Source of the DNA: Melghirimyces thermohalophilus
Lineage (GTDB): Bacteria > Bacillota > Bacilli > Thermoactinomycetales > DSM-45169
Length of the DNA: 64,000 bases
Reading direction: 5' to 3'
Assembly (NCBI RefSeq): GCF_900102685.1
Contig: NZ_FMZA01000005.1
Location: forward strand, 62,001-126,000
The notes under the pieces were generated by a model. That model did no database searches. It saw only the letters and a list, made by a program, of their open reading frames with translations, and had not been told where the DNA came from. Below are positions 10,144-19,971 of this stretch, in pieces; within the stretch, counting starts at the first letter, position 1, and each line of letters opens with the position of its first letter. The translations under genes were made by a program, and so were the position numbers.

Positions 10144-11340
10144 CTATTTCCAGTAGACAAGTAGGCGAAACAGGGCGTCAAGAGGTCCGCGTCTCTTCAT
10201 TTTCTCCAGCGCAATCGCGAGTCCCAGGGAGGTCAGCCAGATCAGCACAGCAACCATCGCCGCACCGGTGCTGTGCAACGTTTTTCCCAGGCCGAGTGCA
10301 ACCGGAGATAGGATAAGAACCAGTATCGCTTCATTGAACACAAAGAAAGTGAGCGATCGTTTACCAAGTGCTGCTAAGGATCGGGTGGCCCGTCCCGTAC
10401 CCTTGGCAACAGCACCGATCAGTCCAAATATCGCTGCATAACCACAGCCGCCAGCTAGCCCGGTCAATAGGTGTAGGGAGAAGACCAAACCGGCTACCGT
10501 CGGGGTGGGATGCCAAATTTCAGCGCCGATGAGGGCCAGGGGTAGACCGCCGATCACGGAGATCGAAATTCCTGCGATGACAATGCGGGAGAGCTGTTTC
10601 CGATGGTGGTGGGGTTCGATTAATAAGCGCTTGCGTCCCGCCCACATGCCAACCAAAATCGGCAACAGCATCGGCGTCGTTATATGGATGAACTGCACAC
10701 TTGGGAAAGAAAACAGTCTTTCGAGCACGATTCCGGTATAAGTATCGGTTGCGGAGAACAGCCTGGGAAACCCTACCCCTCCCAAAGCGTTCGCCACATG
10801 AATGTACATAAATGGCATCAAAAGGGAGTAAAACAGGCCGACCAAAATCAAGGTTCGTGTAAGAACTCGATCCGGCCGGAACAACAGCCAACCGATAAGA
10901 AGGATAGAAAAGCCATAGACCGAGAGTATGTCAAGCCCACCGATGAAGACGTGAAGAACAAACCCGAAGAGGATCAGTATCCATGCACGACGGCGTAGTA
11001 AACGCTTCGCGGCCCGATCAGAGGTTCCCTTGCGGAGCTGATTTTCAATGACCATGACCAGCCCGTAACCAAATAATACAGCGAACAAGTACCTCGCACG
11101 GTTATCCACGAACAAGAGCCCTATAAAGTTAATCACTCGATCGAGTAGATGAACCCCCTCCGGTCGATTCATCACCCAGGGATCAGAAGTGAATAGCAGG
11201 GTGGGAGCGTGTGCGAGGACAACGAGCAACAGCATAAACCCACGAGCTAAATCGGGTGCGAGTGCGCGCTCTTTTTGAGAAATGGGTCCACGAGCTAATC
11301 GATCGGAACGATCATCGTTCACGAAATTACTCAAAACCAA
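10144..11340 (-). CDS. DUF418 (YeiB-like) integral membrane protein
   Basis: 398-residue membrane protein with about ten hydrophobic segments. Near the N-terminus it has LAPDLARGFMLLLVVLAHAP, the usual opening of the YeiB/acyltransferase-3-related group. Near the C-terminus it has the DUF418 pattern LGKRSLTFFVFNEAI. The biochemical function of the family is not established. No gene partner is evident on this strand. Confidence 0.8.
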   Translation of the reverse strand: MVLSNFVNDDRSDRLARGPISQKERALAPDLARGFMLLLVVLAHAPTLLFTSDPWVMNRPEGVHLLDRVINFIGLLFVDNRARYLFAVLFGYGLVMVIENQLRKGTSDRAAKRLLRRRAWILILFGFVLHVFIGGLDILSVYGFSILLIGWLLFRPDRVLTRTLILVGLFYSLLMPFMYIHVANALGGVGFPRLFSATDTYTGIVLERLFSFPSVQFIHITTPMLLPILVGMWAGRKRLLIEPHHHRKQLSRIVIAGISISVIGGLPLALIGAEIWHPTPTVAGLVFSLHLLTGLAGGCGYAAIFGLIGAVAKGTGRATRSLAALGKRSLTFFVFNEAILVLILSPVALGLGKTLHSTGAAMVAVLIWLTSLGLAIALEKMKRRGPLDALFRLLVYWK

Positions 11341-11417
11341 CGCCCCTTACCTTGTTTGATGACATGCCCATTATAGAGCTCTGAAAGACGAAGATCCATC
11401 ATTATTTTTGTTAAGGG

Positions 11418-11746
11418 ATGTTTATTCCTTTTGATCAGTCCTTGATGTTTTTTAAAATGTGGTCTGCCGTGAAAATCCTGACAGCTCGGGGAAGTTTAAA
11501 TGAGTCCCTCTGTCTGGTGAACTACTATCCGGTCTGTCAAACAGGAACGGCGATGGTTCCCTTCATCGATGGAAGGGAATACCATTTCCGTTGTGTCGGC
11601 GATTCGGGGTGATTGTGGACGAAGATGGTTTTCCGGAAGCGTACTTTGTCGATGGTGGGGAAGACGTGCCCCAGTATCTTTACATGCGCTGGTTCGGCTT
11701 TTCAATCACCTACCCGAAGTGTTCAATCTACCAGCAGGCCGGTTAA
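11418..11746 (+). pseudogene. Possible small gene split by one frameshift, unknown family
   Basis: Two overlapping frames look like one protein. The first (11418-11612) ends PFIDGREYHFRCVGDSG; the second resumes near 11609 with VIVDEDGFPEAYFVDGG and ends PKCSIYQQAG at TAA 11744-11746. The break falls in a GGGG run. A good terminator follows 10 nt later, which favours a once-real transcription unit. I do not recognise either half, and a chance open frame is possible. Confidence 0.35.
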
Positions 11747-11755
11747 CCAAACAGA

Positions 11756-11783
11756 ACCGCTCGTGAAAACGAGCGGTCTTTTA
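11756..11783 (+). terminator. Intrinsic terminator
   Basis: ACCGCTCGT-gaaa-ACGAGCGGT, a 9-bp perfect stem with a tetraloop, followed by CTTTTATT. Confidence 0.85.
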
Positions 11784-11912
11784 TTCAGTATCTCCTTCGT
11801 ACATCGACGAATGACCTGGGAAGAGGTGATCTGAAGGAAAGGATGTCCCACATGAAAGTGGAGACAGCCTTTTGCTACCCCGCAAGGGGGCATGGAGGAG
11901 TAAGCCTCAGGT

Positions 11913-12731
11913 TTACTTCTTCTGAAGTAGAATCGCTTGATGAGGGAAGGGGCTCTCGAAATCGGCCTGTTCCAGAGCCAATTTCAGCTCTTTGCGCAGT
12001 TCCCGTTCCACCGCCCACTGTTCACCGTTTTCGGTGCGGGCCAGAATGCGGATCACCACGTCGGAGGAGCCGAGGTCCTGTACGCCGAGAACGTTGGGAC
12101 CTTCCACCAGCTGGGGGAGCTGTTCCCGAAGTTCGTCGCATCGTTTCTGCAGGATCTGAATCGCTTGGTTGACATCGGAGTCGTAGGCGATGCGGATATC
12201 CACCAGGGCCTGCATATTGCCCCGGGAATGGTTGGTGAGGGAGCTGATCTCCCGGTTGGGAATAAAGTGGAGGTCGCCGCTCACTCCCCGGACCTTCATC
12301 AGCCGAAGGCCCGTCTCTTCGACAACACCGGAGTACCCGCCGATGGTGACATACTCGCCGACGTTGACTTGGTTTTCCGTCAGTATAAAGAAGCCGGTGA
12401 CGATGTCGCTAACCAGCCCCTGGGCACCGAAACCGATGGCCAGTCCGATGATGCCGGCACTGGCGATGATGGCGGAGGTATTGACGCCAAACTCCCCTAG
12501 AATCATGACCAGAGCGACAAAGAAGAGGACGTAGCCGGCGATGCTTTTCAACAGCGAGGACAGGGTATTAAAGCGCGCGTTGTTTTCATCTTGATTTTTC
12601 AGCTTATGTTCCACCATGCGGTTGATCATTCCTTTGGAGATGGTGTAGACCAACCAGGTGACCAGGGCGATGACGACAGCGGTCAGAATCGATCCGACGA
12701 GATTGGACGGAAAAAGGGCATTCAGGTTCAA
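11913..12731 (-). CDS. MscS-family small-conductance mechanosensitive channel
   Basis: 272-residue membrane channel that opens under membrane tension on osmotic downshock. Two N-terminal hydrophobic segments are followed by the pore helix SAIIASAGIIGLAIGFGAQG, with its Gly/Ala spacing, then the FFILTENQVNVGEYV beta domain and a cytoplasmic cage. The length fits the YkuT/MscS class. The start is TTG 12731 after AAAGGAG. Monocistronic, with no obvious partner. Confidence 0.93.
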   Translation of the reverse strand: MNLNALFPSNLVGSILTAVVIALVTWLVYTISKGMINRMVEHKLKNQDENNARFNTLSSLLKSIAGYVLFFVALVMILGEFGVNTSAIIASAGIIGLAIGFGAQGLVSDIVTGFFILTENQVNVGEYVTIGGYSGVVEETGLRLMKVRGVSGDLHFIPNREISSLTNHSRGNMQALVDIRIAYDSDVNQAIQILQKRCDELREQLPQLVEGPNVLGVQDLGSSDVVIRILARTENGEQWAVERELRKELKLALEQADFESPFPHQAILLQKK

Positions 12732-13234
12732 GTGTTACCATCTCCTTTTAGATTGACCTGCAGAAGATTGTTCCCCCAGCGATGGATCAAAAAGACGGAT
12801 TTCGATTCACATAGCAATGTTCGTTACAATGGAAATGGTAAGTGTTTTGCTGGTTCGGAGGTATCCGCTAAAGGATCTAAATCTTTATATAAGTTCAAGC
12901 CCGGAGAAGAGTGCAATCACTATCAACACACACAGTAACGCTAGTATTTTTTTCGTCGGATGTAGAGGTATATTTTTCCTCTTTGCTAAACTGTTCCGGT
13001 ATGGTGGAGGTTTTTTCTTTATTAAATGCAGACAATCGATCATATAACCTAGGATGCTCTGCTTCCAAATAGCTGAGGAAATCGGAGTGAATATAAATGG
13101 AGACGGTTTGCTTTTTTTAAAATGCTTCAAAGGCAAATCCACCCCAGATATCCTGGTTCTTGTAACGTTTATATTCCCTGAACGTTTTACCAAGTTCCCA
13201 TGAGAGATTTTCTTTATCGGTGTTTTAACGGGCC
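12732..13234. other. Intergenic stretch, AT-rich, no supported gene
   Basis: About 500 nt between the mscS start and the pdxK terminator. An open frame on the reverse strand (13274-12885) ends in a hydrophobic run, LALLCVLIVIALFSGLELI. It has no convincing ribosome binding site, and its first half overlaps the pdxK terminator, so I do not call it. Nothing else was recognised. Confidence 0.5.
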
Positions 13235-13264
13235 GAAAAAAACCGAACCCGGAGGTTCGGTTTC
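13235..13264 (-). terminator. Intrinsic terminator of pdxK
   Basis: On the reverse strand AACCGAACC pairs with GGTTCGGTT around a short loop and is followed by a T run, about 14 nt after the pdxK stop. Confidence 0.88.
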
Positions 13265-13277
13265 GGAGGGTCACGGC

Positions 13278-14063
13278 TCAACTGCGCAGTTGGCGGACTG
13301 TTCCCACGTGTTGGTTGAGGGGAAATCCGTTTCCGATGGCCCGGGTGATGAAGGTCTTGGCCTGACGTACTGCCTCTTCCACGCTGTTTCCGTGAGCCAG
13401 CCCGGCGGTGACGGCGGCGGAGTAGGTGCAGCCGGCGCCATGAGTGTGTGGAGGGTCCAGTTTTTCCGATTCATAGGTGGTAAAGGTTTTCCCGTCAAAA
13501 AGGAGGTCGACGGCTTGCTCATGGTCAATGCCGGAACCGCCTTTGATCAGGACGTAGCTCGGTCCGAGCCGGTGGATCACCTGGGCGGCTTCCTTCATCT
13601 CTTCCAGGGTGGTGATGGGTTCCATCCCCGCCAGCTGGGCCGCTTCAAACAGGTTGGGGGTGACTACCGTCGCTTTAGGGACGAGCCGGTCCCGCAGGGC
13701 TTCTTTGATCTCCGGATGGAGGACGTCTGTTTCCCCTTTGCATACCATCACCGGATCGATCACCACGTTGCGCAGGTGATGCTGCTCGATCACATCCACC
13801 GCCAACTGAATCACCTCGACGGTGCTGAGCATGCCGGTTTTCATGGCGTCGAGTCCGGTGGAGAGGATGGTTTCCAGCTGGGCTTCAACCGTCTCCAAGG
13901 GAATCGGATGCACTCGGTGGGCCCAGCCCTGTGGATCCATGGTGACCAAGGTATTTAAGGCTGACATGCCGTAAACGTCCAGGGTGTGAAAGGTTTTTAG
14001 ATCGGCTTGAATCCCAGCGCCGCCGCTGGTGTCGGAGCCGGCGAGGGTGAGTGCTTTTTTCAT
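13278..14063 (-). CDS. pdxK: Pyridoxine/pyridoxal kinase PdxK (ThiD-like ribokinase fold)
   Basis: 261-residue ATP-dependent kinase of the vitamin B6 salvage pathway. It is closer to Bacillus PdxK than to HMP-phosphate kinase ThiD, though the two are similar and some act on both substrates. It opens with KALTLAGSDTSGGAGIQADL. It contains VIDPVMVCKGE and the ribokinase anion-hole/catalytic block THGAGCTYSAAVTAGLAHG near residue 210. ATG 14063 (MKKALTL) follows AAAGGAGG; the in-frame ATG at 14096 adds 11 residues without a site. Confidence 0.9.
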   Translation of the reverse strand: MKKALTLAGSDTSGGAGIQADLKTFHTLDVYGMSALNTLVTMDPQGWAHRVHPIPLETVEAQLETILSTGLDAMKTGMLSTVEVIQLAVDVIEQHHLRNVVIDPVMVCKGETDVLHPEIKEALRDRLVPKATVVTPNLFEAAQLAGMEPITTLEEMKEAAQVIHRLGPSYVLIKGGSGIDHEQAVDLLFDGKTFTTYESEKLDPPHTHGAGCTYSAAVTAGLAHGNSVEEAVRQAKTFITRAIGNGFPLNQHVGTVRQLRS

Positions 14064-14627
14064 GGATGTATCCTCCTTTGCACGGCTTACGAACATTCAT
14101 CTATTCTTATTTTAAAACAAAACTCTCGGTTTGTAAGGAAATCGGTGCAAAAGGATATTGGAAATCGTGTCACCTAGGGTGTCAGCAGGAGGCGATCCAA
14201 TATTCCTAATTGACGGACGTTTTTTCTCCTGGTTTAATGGTTGTACCTGGAGGCCCAGAAGCAGTGTGATTAAAAATAGTCCGTTTGTCACGAAGAGGGG
14301 AGCGTTTACCCGCAAGAGCGACTTTGCACCTGAGGGCACCACGAACCGATGGGGCTGACGCTCGAAGGTGAGGATGGACCACAGACACGACTAAACGATG
14401 GGTTGACGCCCAAAAGGTTGCTGTCCGGTCCAGTGGAGAATCAGCCTGCAAGGGCGTTTAGGGCCACTCTCATTTTTGAATTGACTTACCAAGATGGCTT
14501 TGTCCGCCACCCGCAGCAGGATGATTGGCAGGACAGCGTAGTTCAAGCGACTTCGGGTAAATGCTGTTACTCGCTTTTCACAACGCTTTCAGTCAGCGAC
14601 GAGTGCACACAGGAGGTGACGAGGGGG
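14064..14627. other. Intergenic stretch before the glc operon, nothing recognised
   Basis: About 560 nt between divergent pdxK and glcE. The glcE frame stays open upstream to 14349, but that extension has no FAD-oxidase similarity and no ribosome binding site. The promoter and any operator of the glc operon should lie here. I could not identify a convincing -35/-10 pair or palindrome. Confidence 0.5.
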
Positions 14628-15938
14628 ATGACAGCTATGGTATTGGACGGCATTTTGCCTGCAGAACGGGCGGTCCGGTCCGGCCCTCCACACCCGTTGG
14701 GGAACGACGGGAGCTGGAGGGTCTATCCCCGTACGGAACAGGAGATCCGGGATCTGCTTACCCATGCGGATCGGGAAGGGTTGCAGGTGACGGTCTCCGG
14801 CGGCGGCACCAAGCGGGGATTTGGCGGCCAGCGCAAACGGTATGATCTCGAAATCTCCCTCGCGGAATATAAAGGGGTGATTGAGCACCGGGCCGGCGAT
14901 TTGACGATGACGGTTCACGCTGGGACCCCGATCCGGGAGCTGGCTGAGGTCCTGGCGGCCCACGGGCAAATGCTGCCCGCCGATCCCCGCTGGCCCGGAT
15001 CGGCCACGATCGGCGGGGTGATCGCTGCCAACGACACCGGACCGAAACGGCTCGCCTACGGGGCGCCGCGGGATTTTGTGATCGGTGTCCGGGCGGCCAC
15101 CCCCGATGGGCGCATCCTGCGGACGGGAGGCAAAGTGGTAAAAAACGTAGCCGGCTACGATATGAATAAATTGTGGATCGGCTCCATGGGTACCCTGGGA
15201 ATCCTGCTGGAGGTGACGGTCAAACTGCGCCCCCTTCCTCCGGATCGGGGATTGCTGTTGATCGGTTTTCCGGCGGGAGCCCAGGGGGAGATCCAGACTT
15301 ATGTCAACCGATTGCAGGCTTCTTCCCTGGAACCGGTCGCCCTGGAAGTGCTCAACCCCTCCCTGTCCGCCCGCATGGCGGGTTGGGAGCGGGATACTTT
15401 GGCCATCGCCTTTGAAGATCGGCCTGAGGCGGTGACGTACCAACTGGAACGAGCGGAGGCGGAGCGTTCCGGCATGACCGAGTCGGTTGTGATGCGGGGG
15501 AGGGAAGCGGAAGATTGGTGGATGCGCTTTGCCGAGATCACCCCAGACGCCACTGCGTCGATCGATCCCGAGCGGCCGTTGATCTCGGCCAAAGTGGCGT
15601 TGAAAAATACCGACGTGGCCGCATTTGTTGGGAAGGCGACGGAACAGGCGGTTCAGCGGAAATTGGAGGCTTTCGTCCACGGTGGCGCAGGGCATGGAAT
15701 CTCCCGGGTTTATGTTCGTGGTGAACAGGAGCCGGTCCTCCATTATCTGCAGGTACTCCGCACATTTGTAGAAAAACGGCGGGGGAGTCTTGTCTCTGAT
15801 CAAATGCCTTTGTCATGGCGAAAACATTTCGACGTCTGGGGGTATCAGAGGATTCCCCGCTCCTTGATGGAAGGCATCAAGCAGTCTTTTGATCCGAACC
15901 GAACCTTGAACCACCAACGGTATGCAGGAGGGATTTGA
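14628..15938 (+). CDS. glcE: Glycolate oxidase FAD-binding subunit GlcE
   Basis: 436-residue FAD-binding-4 (PCMH) protein, partner of GlcD in the GlcDEF complex that oxidises glycolate, and often D-lactate, to the 2-oxo acid. The FAD-binding half shows VTVSGGGTKRGFGG, PADPRWPGSATIGG, GGKVVKNVAGYDMNKL and GSMGTLGILLEVTVKLRPLP. ATG 14628 is chosen because AGGAGG precedes it. It is the first gene of glcE-glcF-glcD, with its stop 2 nt before the glcF ATG. E. coli has the order D-E-F instead. Confidence 0.93.
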   Translation: MTAMVLDGILPAERAVRSGPPHPLGNDGSWRVYPRTEQEIRDLLTHADREGLQVTVSGGGTKRGFGGQRKRYDLEISLAEYKGVIEHRAGDLTMTVHAGTPIRELAEVLAAHGQMLPADPRWPGSATIGGVIAANDTGPKRLAYGAPRDFVIGVRAATPDGRILRTGGKVVKNVAGYDMNKLWIGSMGTLGILLEVTVKLRPLPPDRGLLLIGFPAGAQGEIQTYVNRLQASSLEPVALEVLNPSLSARMAGWERDTLAIAFEDRPEAVTYQLERAEAERSGMTESVVMRGREAEDWWMRFAEITPDATASIDPERPLISAKVALKNTDVAAFVGKATEQAVQRKLEAFVHGGAGHGISRVYVRGEQEPVLHYLQVLRTFVEKRRGSLVSDQMPLSWRKHFDVWGYQRIPRSLMEGIKQSFDPNRTLNHQRYAGGI

Positions 15939-15940
15939 CC

Positions 15941-17281
15941 ATGGCCGAAACGGGGCTTTCCGAAAAGCGCACCTGTTCCGATCAAGGGCTGGGTCATTAT
16001 CTGCCGGGAGATGTTCCCGATGCCAACAAGTGGGCGGATTGTGTCCACTGCGGCCTTTGTCTGGAGGCGTGCCCCACTTATCTGGAGACAGGACATGAAC
16101 ACCAATCCCCGCGGGGACGAGTTCATCTGATCAAGTCCGTCGCCGAAGGCAAAGTGGAGATGGATGAAGCATTTATGGATCCGGTCTTCACTTGCCTTGA
16201 CTGCCGCGCCTGCGAAACGGCCTGTCCCGCCAATGTCCAGGTGGGCGGGCTGATTGAGGAAGCCCGGGGACAGGTTCGGCGGGCGGTTCCTGTGACCGGT
16301 TGGCGAAAACAGATGAGCCGGCTGTTTCTCGAGGGCCTCTTTCCCCATCCGGAGCGGGTAAATAAATTGGGACAGCTGTTACGTTTTCTGAAAAGCAGCG
16401 GTCTATCCTCCTTCGCCCGCAAAAGCGGCTTGATGAAGCTCCTGCCGCAACACCTGAACTTACTGGAGCAGGTGACGCCAGAGCCAGGGGAGCCGCTAAG
16501 GAAGAAATATCAGGAAGTGATCCCCGCCCAGGGGGTGACCCGGGCCCGGGTGGCCGTGTTGACCGGATGCGTGATGGATGCGGTCTTCGGCGAGGTGAAT
16601 GAAGCGACGGTGCGGGTACTGACCCGGAACGGTTATGAAGTTCATATCCCCCAAGGTCAGACTTGCTGCGGGGCGCTTCATGTTCATGCCGGTGAACGGG
16701 AAGCCGGTCGGAAGCTGGCTCGGAGAAATATGGAGGCCTTCGCTGAGGCGGATCACGTGTTGGTGAATGCGGCGGGATGCGGATGTGCGATGCAGGAATA
16801 TCCCGAACTGTTTAAAGAAGAACCGGAGATGCGGGAGCAGGCGGAAGCCTTTGCCGCCAAGGTGACGGACGTCTCCCGTTTCCTCCATCACCGTGGCTTT
16901 GAAAAGCCGAAGGGGGAGATCCGAGCTCGGGTCACCTACCATGACGCTTGTCATCTGGCCCATGGGCAAGGGGTGCGGGAGGAACCCCGCCGGCTTCTCC
17001 AGTCGATTCCCGGCGTGGAGTGGGTGGAGATGCCGGAGGCGGATCGTTGCTGCGGCAGTGCCGGCATCTACAATATCACCCAGCCCAAGATGGCCCAGGC
17101 GGTCCTGGAAAGCAAGATGGAGTATGTGCCGGAGGACGTGGAGCTGATCTCCATGGGCAATCCCGGGTGCATGTTGCAGATGGCGGCAGGGGTGCTTCAG
17201 CACGGCCGGAACGCCCGGGTGGTTCACACGATGGAGCTGTTGGACCGTTCTTATCGAGAGGGTGACAAAAAGGAGGTGTAA
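15941..17281 (+). CDS. glcF: Glycolate oxidase iron-sulfur subunit GlcF
   Basis: 446-residue electron-transfer subunit. Two 4Fe-4S ferredoxin motifs lie near the N-terminus (CVHCGLCLEACP and CLDCRACETACP). Two cysteine-rich CCG domains follow (CCGALHVHAG and CCGSAGIYN), as in heterodisulfide-reductase/GlcF/LldE proteins. ATG 15941 follows GGAGGGATT. It overlaps the operon logic tightly, starting 2 nt after glcE and ending 3 nt before the glcD GTG. The complex probably works at the inner face of the membrane, passing electrons to quinone. Confidence 0.95.
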   Translation: MAETGLSEKRTCSDQGLGHYLPGDVPDANKWADCVHCGLCLEACPTYLETGHEHQSPRGRVHLIKSVAEGKVEMDEAFMDPVFTCLDCRACETACPANVQVGGLIEEARGQVRRAVPVTGWRKQMSRLFLEGLFPHPERVNKLGQLLRFLKSSGLSSFARKSGLMKLLPQHLNLLEQVTPEPGEPLRKKYQEVIPAQGVTRARVAVLTGCVMDAVFGEVNEATVRVLTRNGYEVHIPQGQTCCGALHVHAGEREAGRKLARRNMEAFAEADHVLVNAAGCGCAMQEYPELFKEEPEMREQAEAFAAKVTDVSRFLHHRGFEKPKGEIRARVTYHDACHLAHGQGVREEPRRLLQSIPGVEWVEMPEADRCCGSAGIYNITQPKMAQAVLESKMEYVPEDVELISMGNPGCMLQMAAGVLQHGRNARVVHTMELLDRSYREGDKKEV

Positions 17282-17284
17282 GGC

Positions 17285-18745
17285 GTGTTTAGAAAAAAAG
17301 AGCGCCATTCCGACCCCTTGATCCGCAAACTGATGAAGCTGGTGGGAAAGGAGCATGTGCTCCATCGCCAGGCCGATCTGGTCGCTTATGAATGTGACGG
17401 ATTTACGTTGCAACGAGGAAAGGCCCGGGCGGTGGTCTTCCCTGGGGAGACGAAAGAAGTATCGGCGGTGGTCCGTCTGCTCCATCGGGAGCGTGTTCCC
17501 TTTATCGCCCGGGGAGCGGGGACGGGGTTGAGCGGTGGAGCCACTCCCCTCGGCGGGGAAGTGATCATCAGTCTGGTGCGGATGAAGAAGCTGCTGCGGG
17601 TGGATCTGGATAACCGAACCGCTGTCGTTCAGCCAGGATTTGTCAATTTAAAACTGACCCAGGCTATTTCCAAAGATGGCTACTATTACGCGCCGGACCC
17701 TTCCAGCCAGTACGCCTGCACCATCGGAGGCAACGTGGCCGAAAACGCCGGCGGGGCCCACTGTTTGAAGTACGGGGTGACGACCAATCACATTTTGGGG
17801 GCGGAGGTGGTTTTACCCGACGGGGAGGTGATCCGCCTCGGAGAAGATGGGATCCCCGATCAGCCGGGGTATGATCTGTTGGGTCTGATCACCGGCTCCG
17901 AGGGGACCTTAGGCGTCGTTACCGAGATCACGGTCCGCATTTTGAAGGCGCCGGAGGGAAAACAGACCATCCTGGCTTATTTCGACGACGTGGAGGATGG
18001 TTCCCGAGCCGTCTCCGACATCATTTCAGCCGGAATTGTTCCCGCTGCCCTGGAAATGATGGATCGCACCGCGATCGAAGGGGTGGAAGCAGCCAATTTT
18101 CCCGTCGGCCATCCTTTGGATATCGAAGCGTTGCTCCTGATCGAAGTGGACGGGATCGAAGCGGGGTTCCAAAGCGAAGCGGAGGACATTGTGGACGTGT
18201 GCCGGAAATGGAACGTGCGGGAAGTGAAGGTGGCCAAGGATGAGCAGGAAGCCGCCGCCTGGTGGGCCAACCGGAAAACCGGATTTGGGGCGATGGGAGC
18301 GATCTCCCCTGATTACCTGGTGCAGGATGGGGTGATCCCCCGCAGCCGCTTGCCGGAAGTGTTGAACAAGATTCGCGCCATCAGCCAGGAGACGGGATTG
18401 CGGATCGCCAACATCTTTCACGCCGGCGACGGCAACCTGCATCCTTTAATCCTGTTTGATGCCCAGAAGCCAGGGGAGAAGGAAAAGGCCTTGCAAGCGG
18501 GCTCCCGCTGTCTGAAAGCCTGTGCCGACGCCGGTGGTTCCATCACCGGGGAGCACGGGGTAGGGATCGAGAAGAAGGAGGAGATGCGTTTCATTTTCAC
18601 CGATGAAGAGATCGAGGCCCAGACCCGAATCCGATCCGTCTTCAATCCCGACAACCTGCTCAACCCGGACAAACTTTTCCCCCAACCCGGCCGCTGCGCC
18701 GAAGTAAAGCAGGAGATCAAGGAACAGCAGGGGTTGAAGGTGTGA
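17285..18745 (+). CDS. glcD: Glycolate/lactate oxidase FAD subunit GlcD
   Basis: 486-residue FAD-linked oxidase. The PCMH FAD domain contains ARGAGTGLSGGATPLGG, CTIGGNVAENAGGAHCLKYG and GSEGTLGVVTEITVRI. The C-terminal cap has the catalytic/metal-site pattern NIFHAGDGNLHPLI and GGSITGEHGVGIEKK of the D-lactate/glycolate dehydrogenase family. GTG 17285 follows AAAGGAGGTG. Last gene of the operon. The lactate permease gene downstream suggests that 2-hydroxy acids such as lactate or glycolate are the substrates. Confidence 0.94.
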   Translation: MFRKKERHSDPLIRKLMKLVGKEHVLHRQADLVAYECDGFTLQRGKARAVVFPGETKEVSAVVRLLHRERVPFIARGAGTGLSGGATPLGGEVIISLVRMKKLLRVDLDNRTAVVQPGFVNLKLTQAISKDGYYYAPDPSSQYACTIGGNVAENAGGAHCLKYGVTTNHILGAEVVLPDGEVIRLGEDGIPDQPGYDLLGLITGSEGTLGVVTEITVRILKAPEGKQTILAYFDDVEDGSRAVSDIISAGIVPAALEMMDRTAIEGVEAANFPVGHPLDIEALLLIEVDGIEAGFQSEAEDIVDVCRKWNVREVKVAKDEQEAAAWWANRKTGFGAMGAISPDYLVQDGVIPRSRLPEVLNKIRAISQETGLRIANIFHAGDGNLHPLILFDAQKPGEKEKALQAGSRCLKACADAGGSITGEHGVGIEKKEEMRFIFTDEEIEAQTRIRSVFNPDNLLNPDKLFPQPGRCAEVKQEIKEQQGLKV

Positions 18746-18808
18746 GGGGTCCCTACCGGAGTTAGCGGTGGCTGCAATCAGGGAGTGGATCAGGAAAGGG
18801 GATATGGT

Positions 18809-19687
18809 ATGATGCGAAAAGTCGGTACCTGGATGTTGTCTTTCCTATTTGCTCTCACCTTGATCATGCCGGGATCCGTTCAGGCCGTCTTCGTCCGGGA
18901 GTCCGCCGCTGAAGCATCTCGCCCAAAAAGCACGATCTGATCTTGTTGCACGGACTTCGAAACGGTCACCGATGGAGTGACCGCTTTTTAAAGGTAGTGG
19001 TCGACGAGTGGGGCTCCGGCCATGTATATGTGATCTATGCCAATAACTCCAATCAGGTCCGGACCCGGTCTTTCGATGGTGATCAGGTCACCTTCATCGG
19101 CAGAAATGACGGCACCGCTGGAACTCAACATGTGGCCGACTGGACCGATCAGGTTCATGAGAAAGTGCAGATTCTGCAGAAGGAACACGGACTCAGCCAG
19201 CGGTTTAACATCATCGCCCACAGTCAAGGGGGGCTGGTCGCCCGAAAATACATCTATGACCATCCCCATACCGTAGCGGGACTGGTCACCCTGGGTACCC
19301 CGCACCATGGCTCTCCCCTGGCTAAGGACTTTGCATTTTTTGCGAAATACGTGGTCGGGGGAGAAAAGGCCCAGTCCAACTTGAAACCCATTTGGGTGGA
19401 GAAGTTTAACCGACGGTATCCCGTAGAAGGAGCTTCCCTGTTTCACGGCGGAAATGTCTACACCATTCGGGGTGATGCCGACGGATACGACACTTGGGGG
19501 GTATCGGGGGAAAACTTTGCCGGTTGGCACGTGCTGTTTGCCAAATATCAAACCGACAGCGACGGGTTGGTTCCTACCGAAAGTGCCTATATATAGGGGG
19601 CCGCTGGCCACCTATGATTCTTACGAACACATGGAACTGGTGCAAAACCCCGATGTAGCGAAGAAGGCAGCATCCGTGCTGCCGTAA
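18809..19687 (+). pseudogene. Secreted lipase/esterase, two frameshifts
   Basis: An alpha/beta-hydrolase lipase of about 290 residues spread over three frames. The N-terminal piece (18809-18940) is a signal peptide with VGTWMLSFLFALTLIMPG and an AQA-like cleavage region. The middle (about 18930-19596) holds the oxyanion region LILLHGLRNG, the nucleophile elbow IIAHSQGGLVARKYI and VTLGTPHHGSPLA. The last piece ends MELVQNPDVAKKAASVLP at 19687. Breaks fall at an AAAAA run near 18926 and at TATATA/GGGGG near 19593. As written no active secreted enzyme is made; sequencing errors at these runs are possible. Confidence 0.75.
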
Positions 19688-19697
19688 ACTTTAAAGT

Positions 19698-19738
19698 GTC
19701 CCTGTGCTCTACCGCGAAAGGAAACAGGGATGCTTTTT
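19698..19738 (+). terminator. Probable terminator after the lipase locus
   Basis: TCCCTGT pairs with ACAGGGA across a 19-nt loop and is followed by TGCTTTTTTG. Confidence 0.55.
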
Positions 19739-19971
19739 TGTAGGTTCGTCGGGGGAATAGGGCATGAGCGTCTTTATAGGCGGCTTTTACGGTGTAGCGC
19801 ATCGGGACGATTCCTCCTGAAACCATCGTGGATCGCTTGTCGCTGGAAAAAGCTAACACCGGAGCCCGCCAATCGGAGAGCCAGATGGGGCGGGGAGCTT
19901 GACAAGCCTCTAGATGTGTGAGAATATATCTGAAAATTGTACATATTTTGATTGCGTAGGGAGGAGTCGGA

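Noticed and set aside
12885-13274. 129-codon reverse-strand open frame between mscS and pdxK
   Set aside because: It starts inside pdxK and its terminator and has no ribosome site; only its last 20 residues look membrane-like.
14589-15803. 404-codon reverse-strand open frame over glcE
   Set aside because: Antisense shadow of glcE with low-complexity Arg/His composition and no start site.
16496-17485. 329-codon reverse-strand open frame over glcF/glcD
   Set aside because: Antisense shadow spanning the junction of two clear genes.
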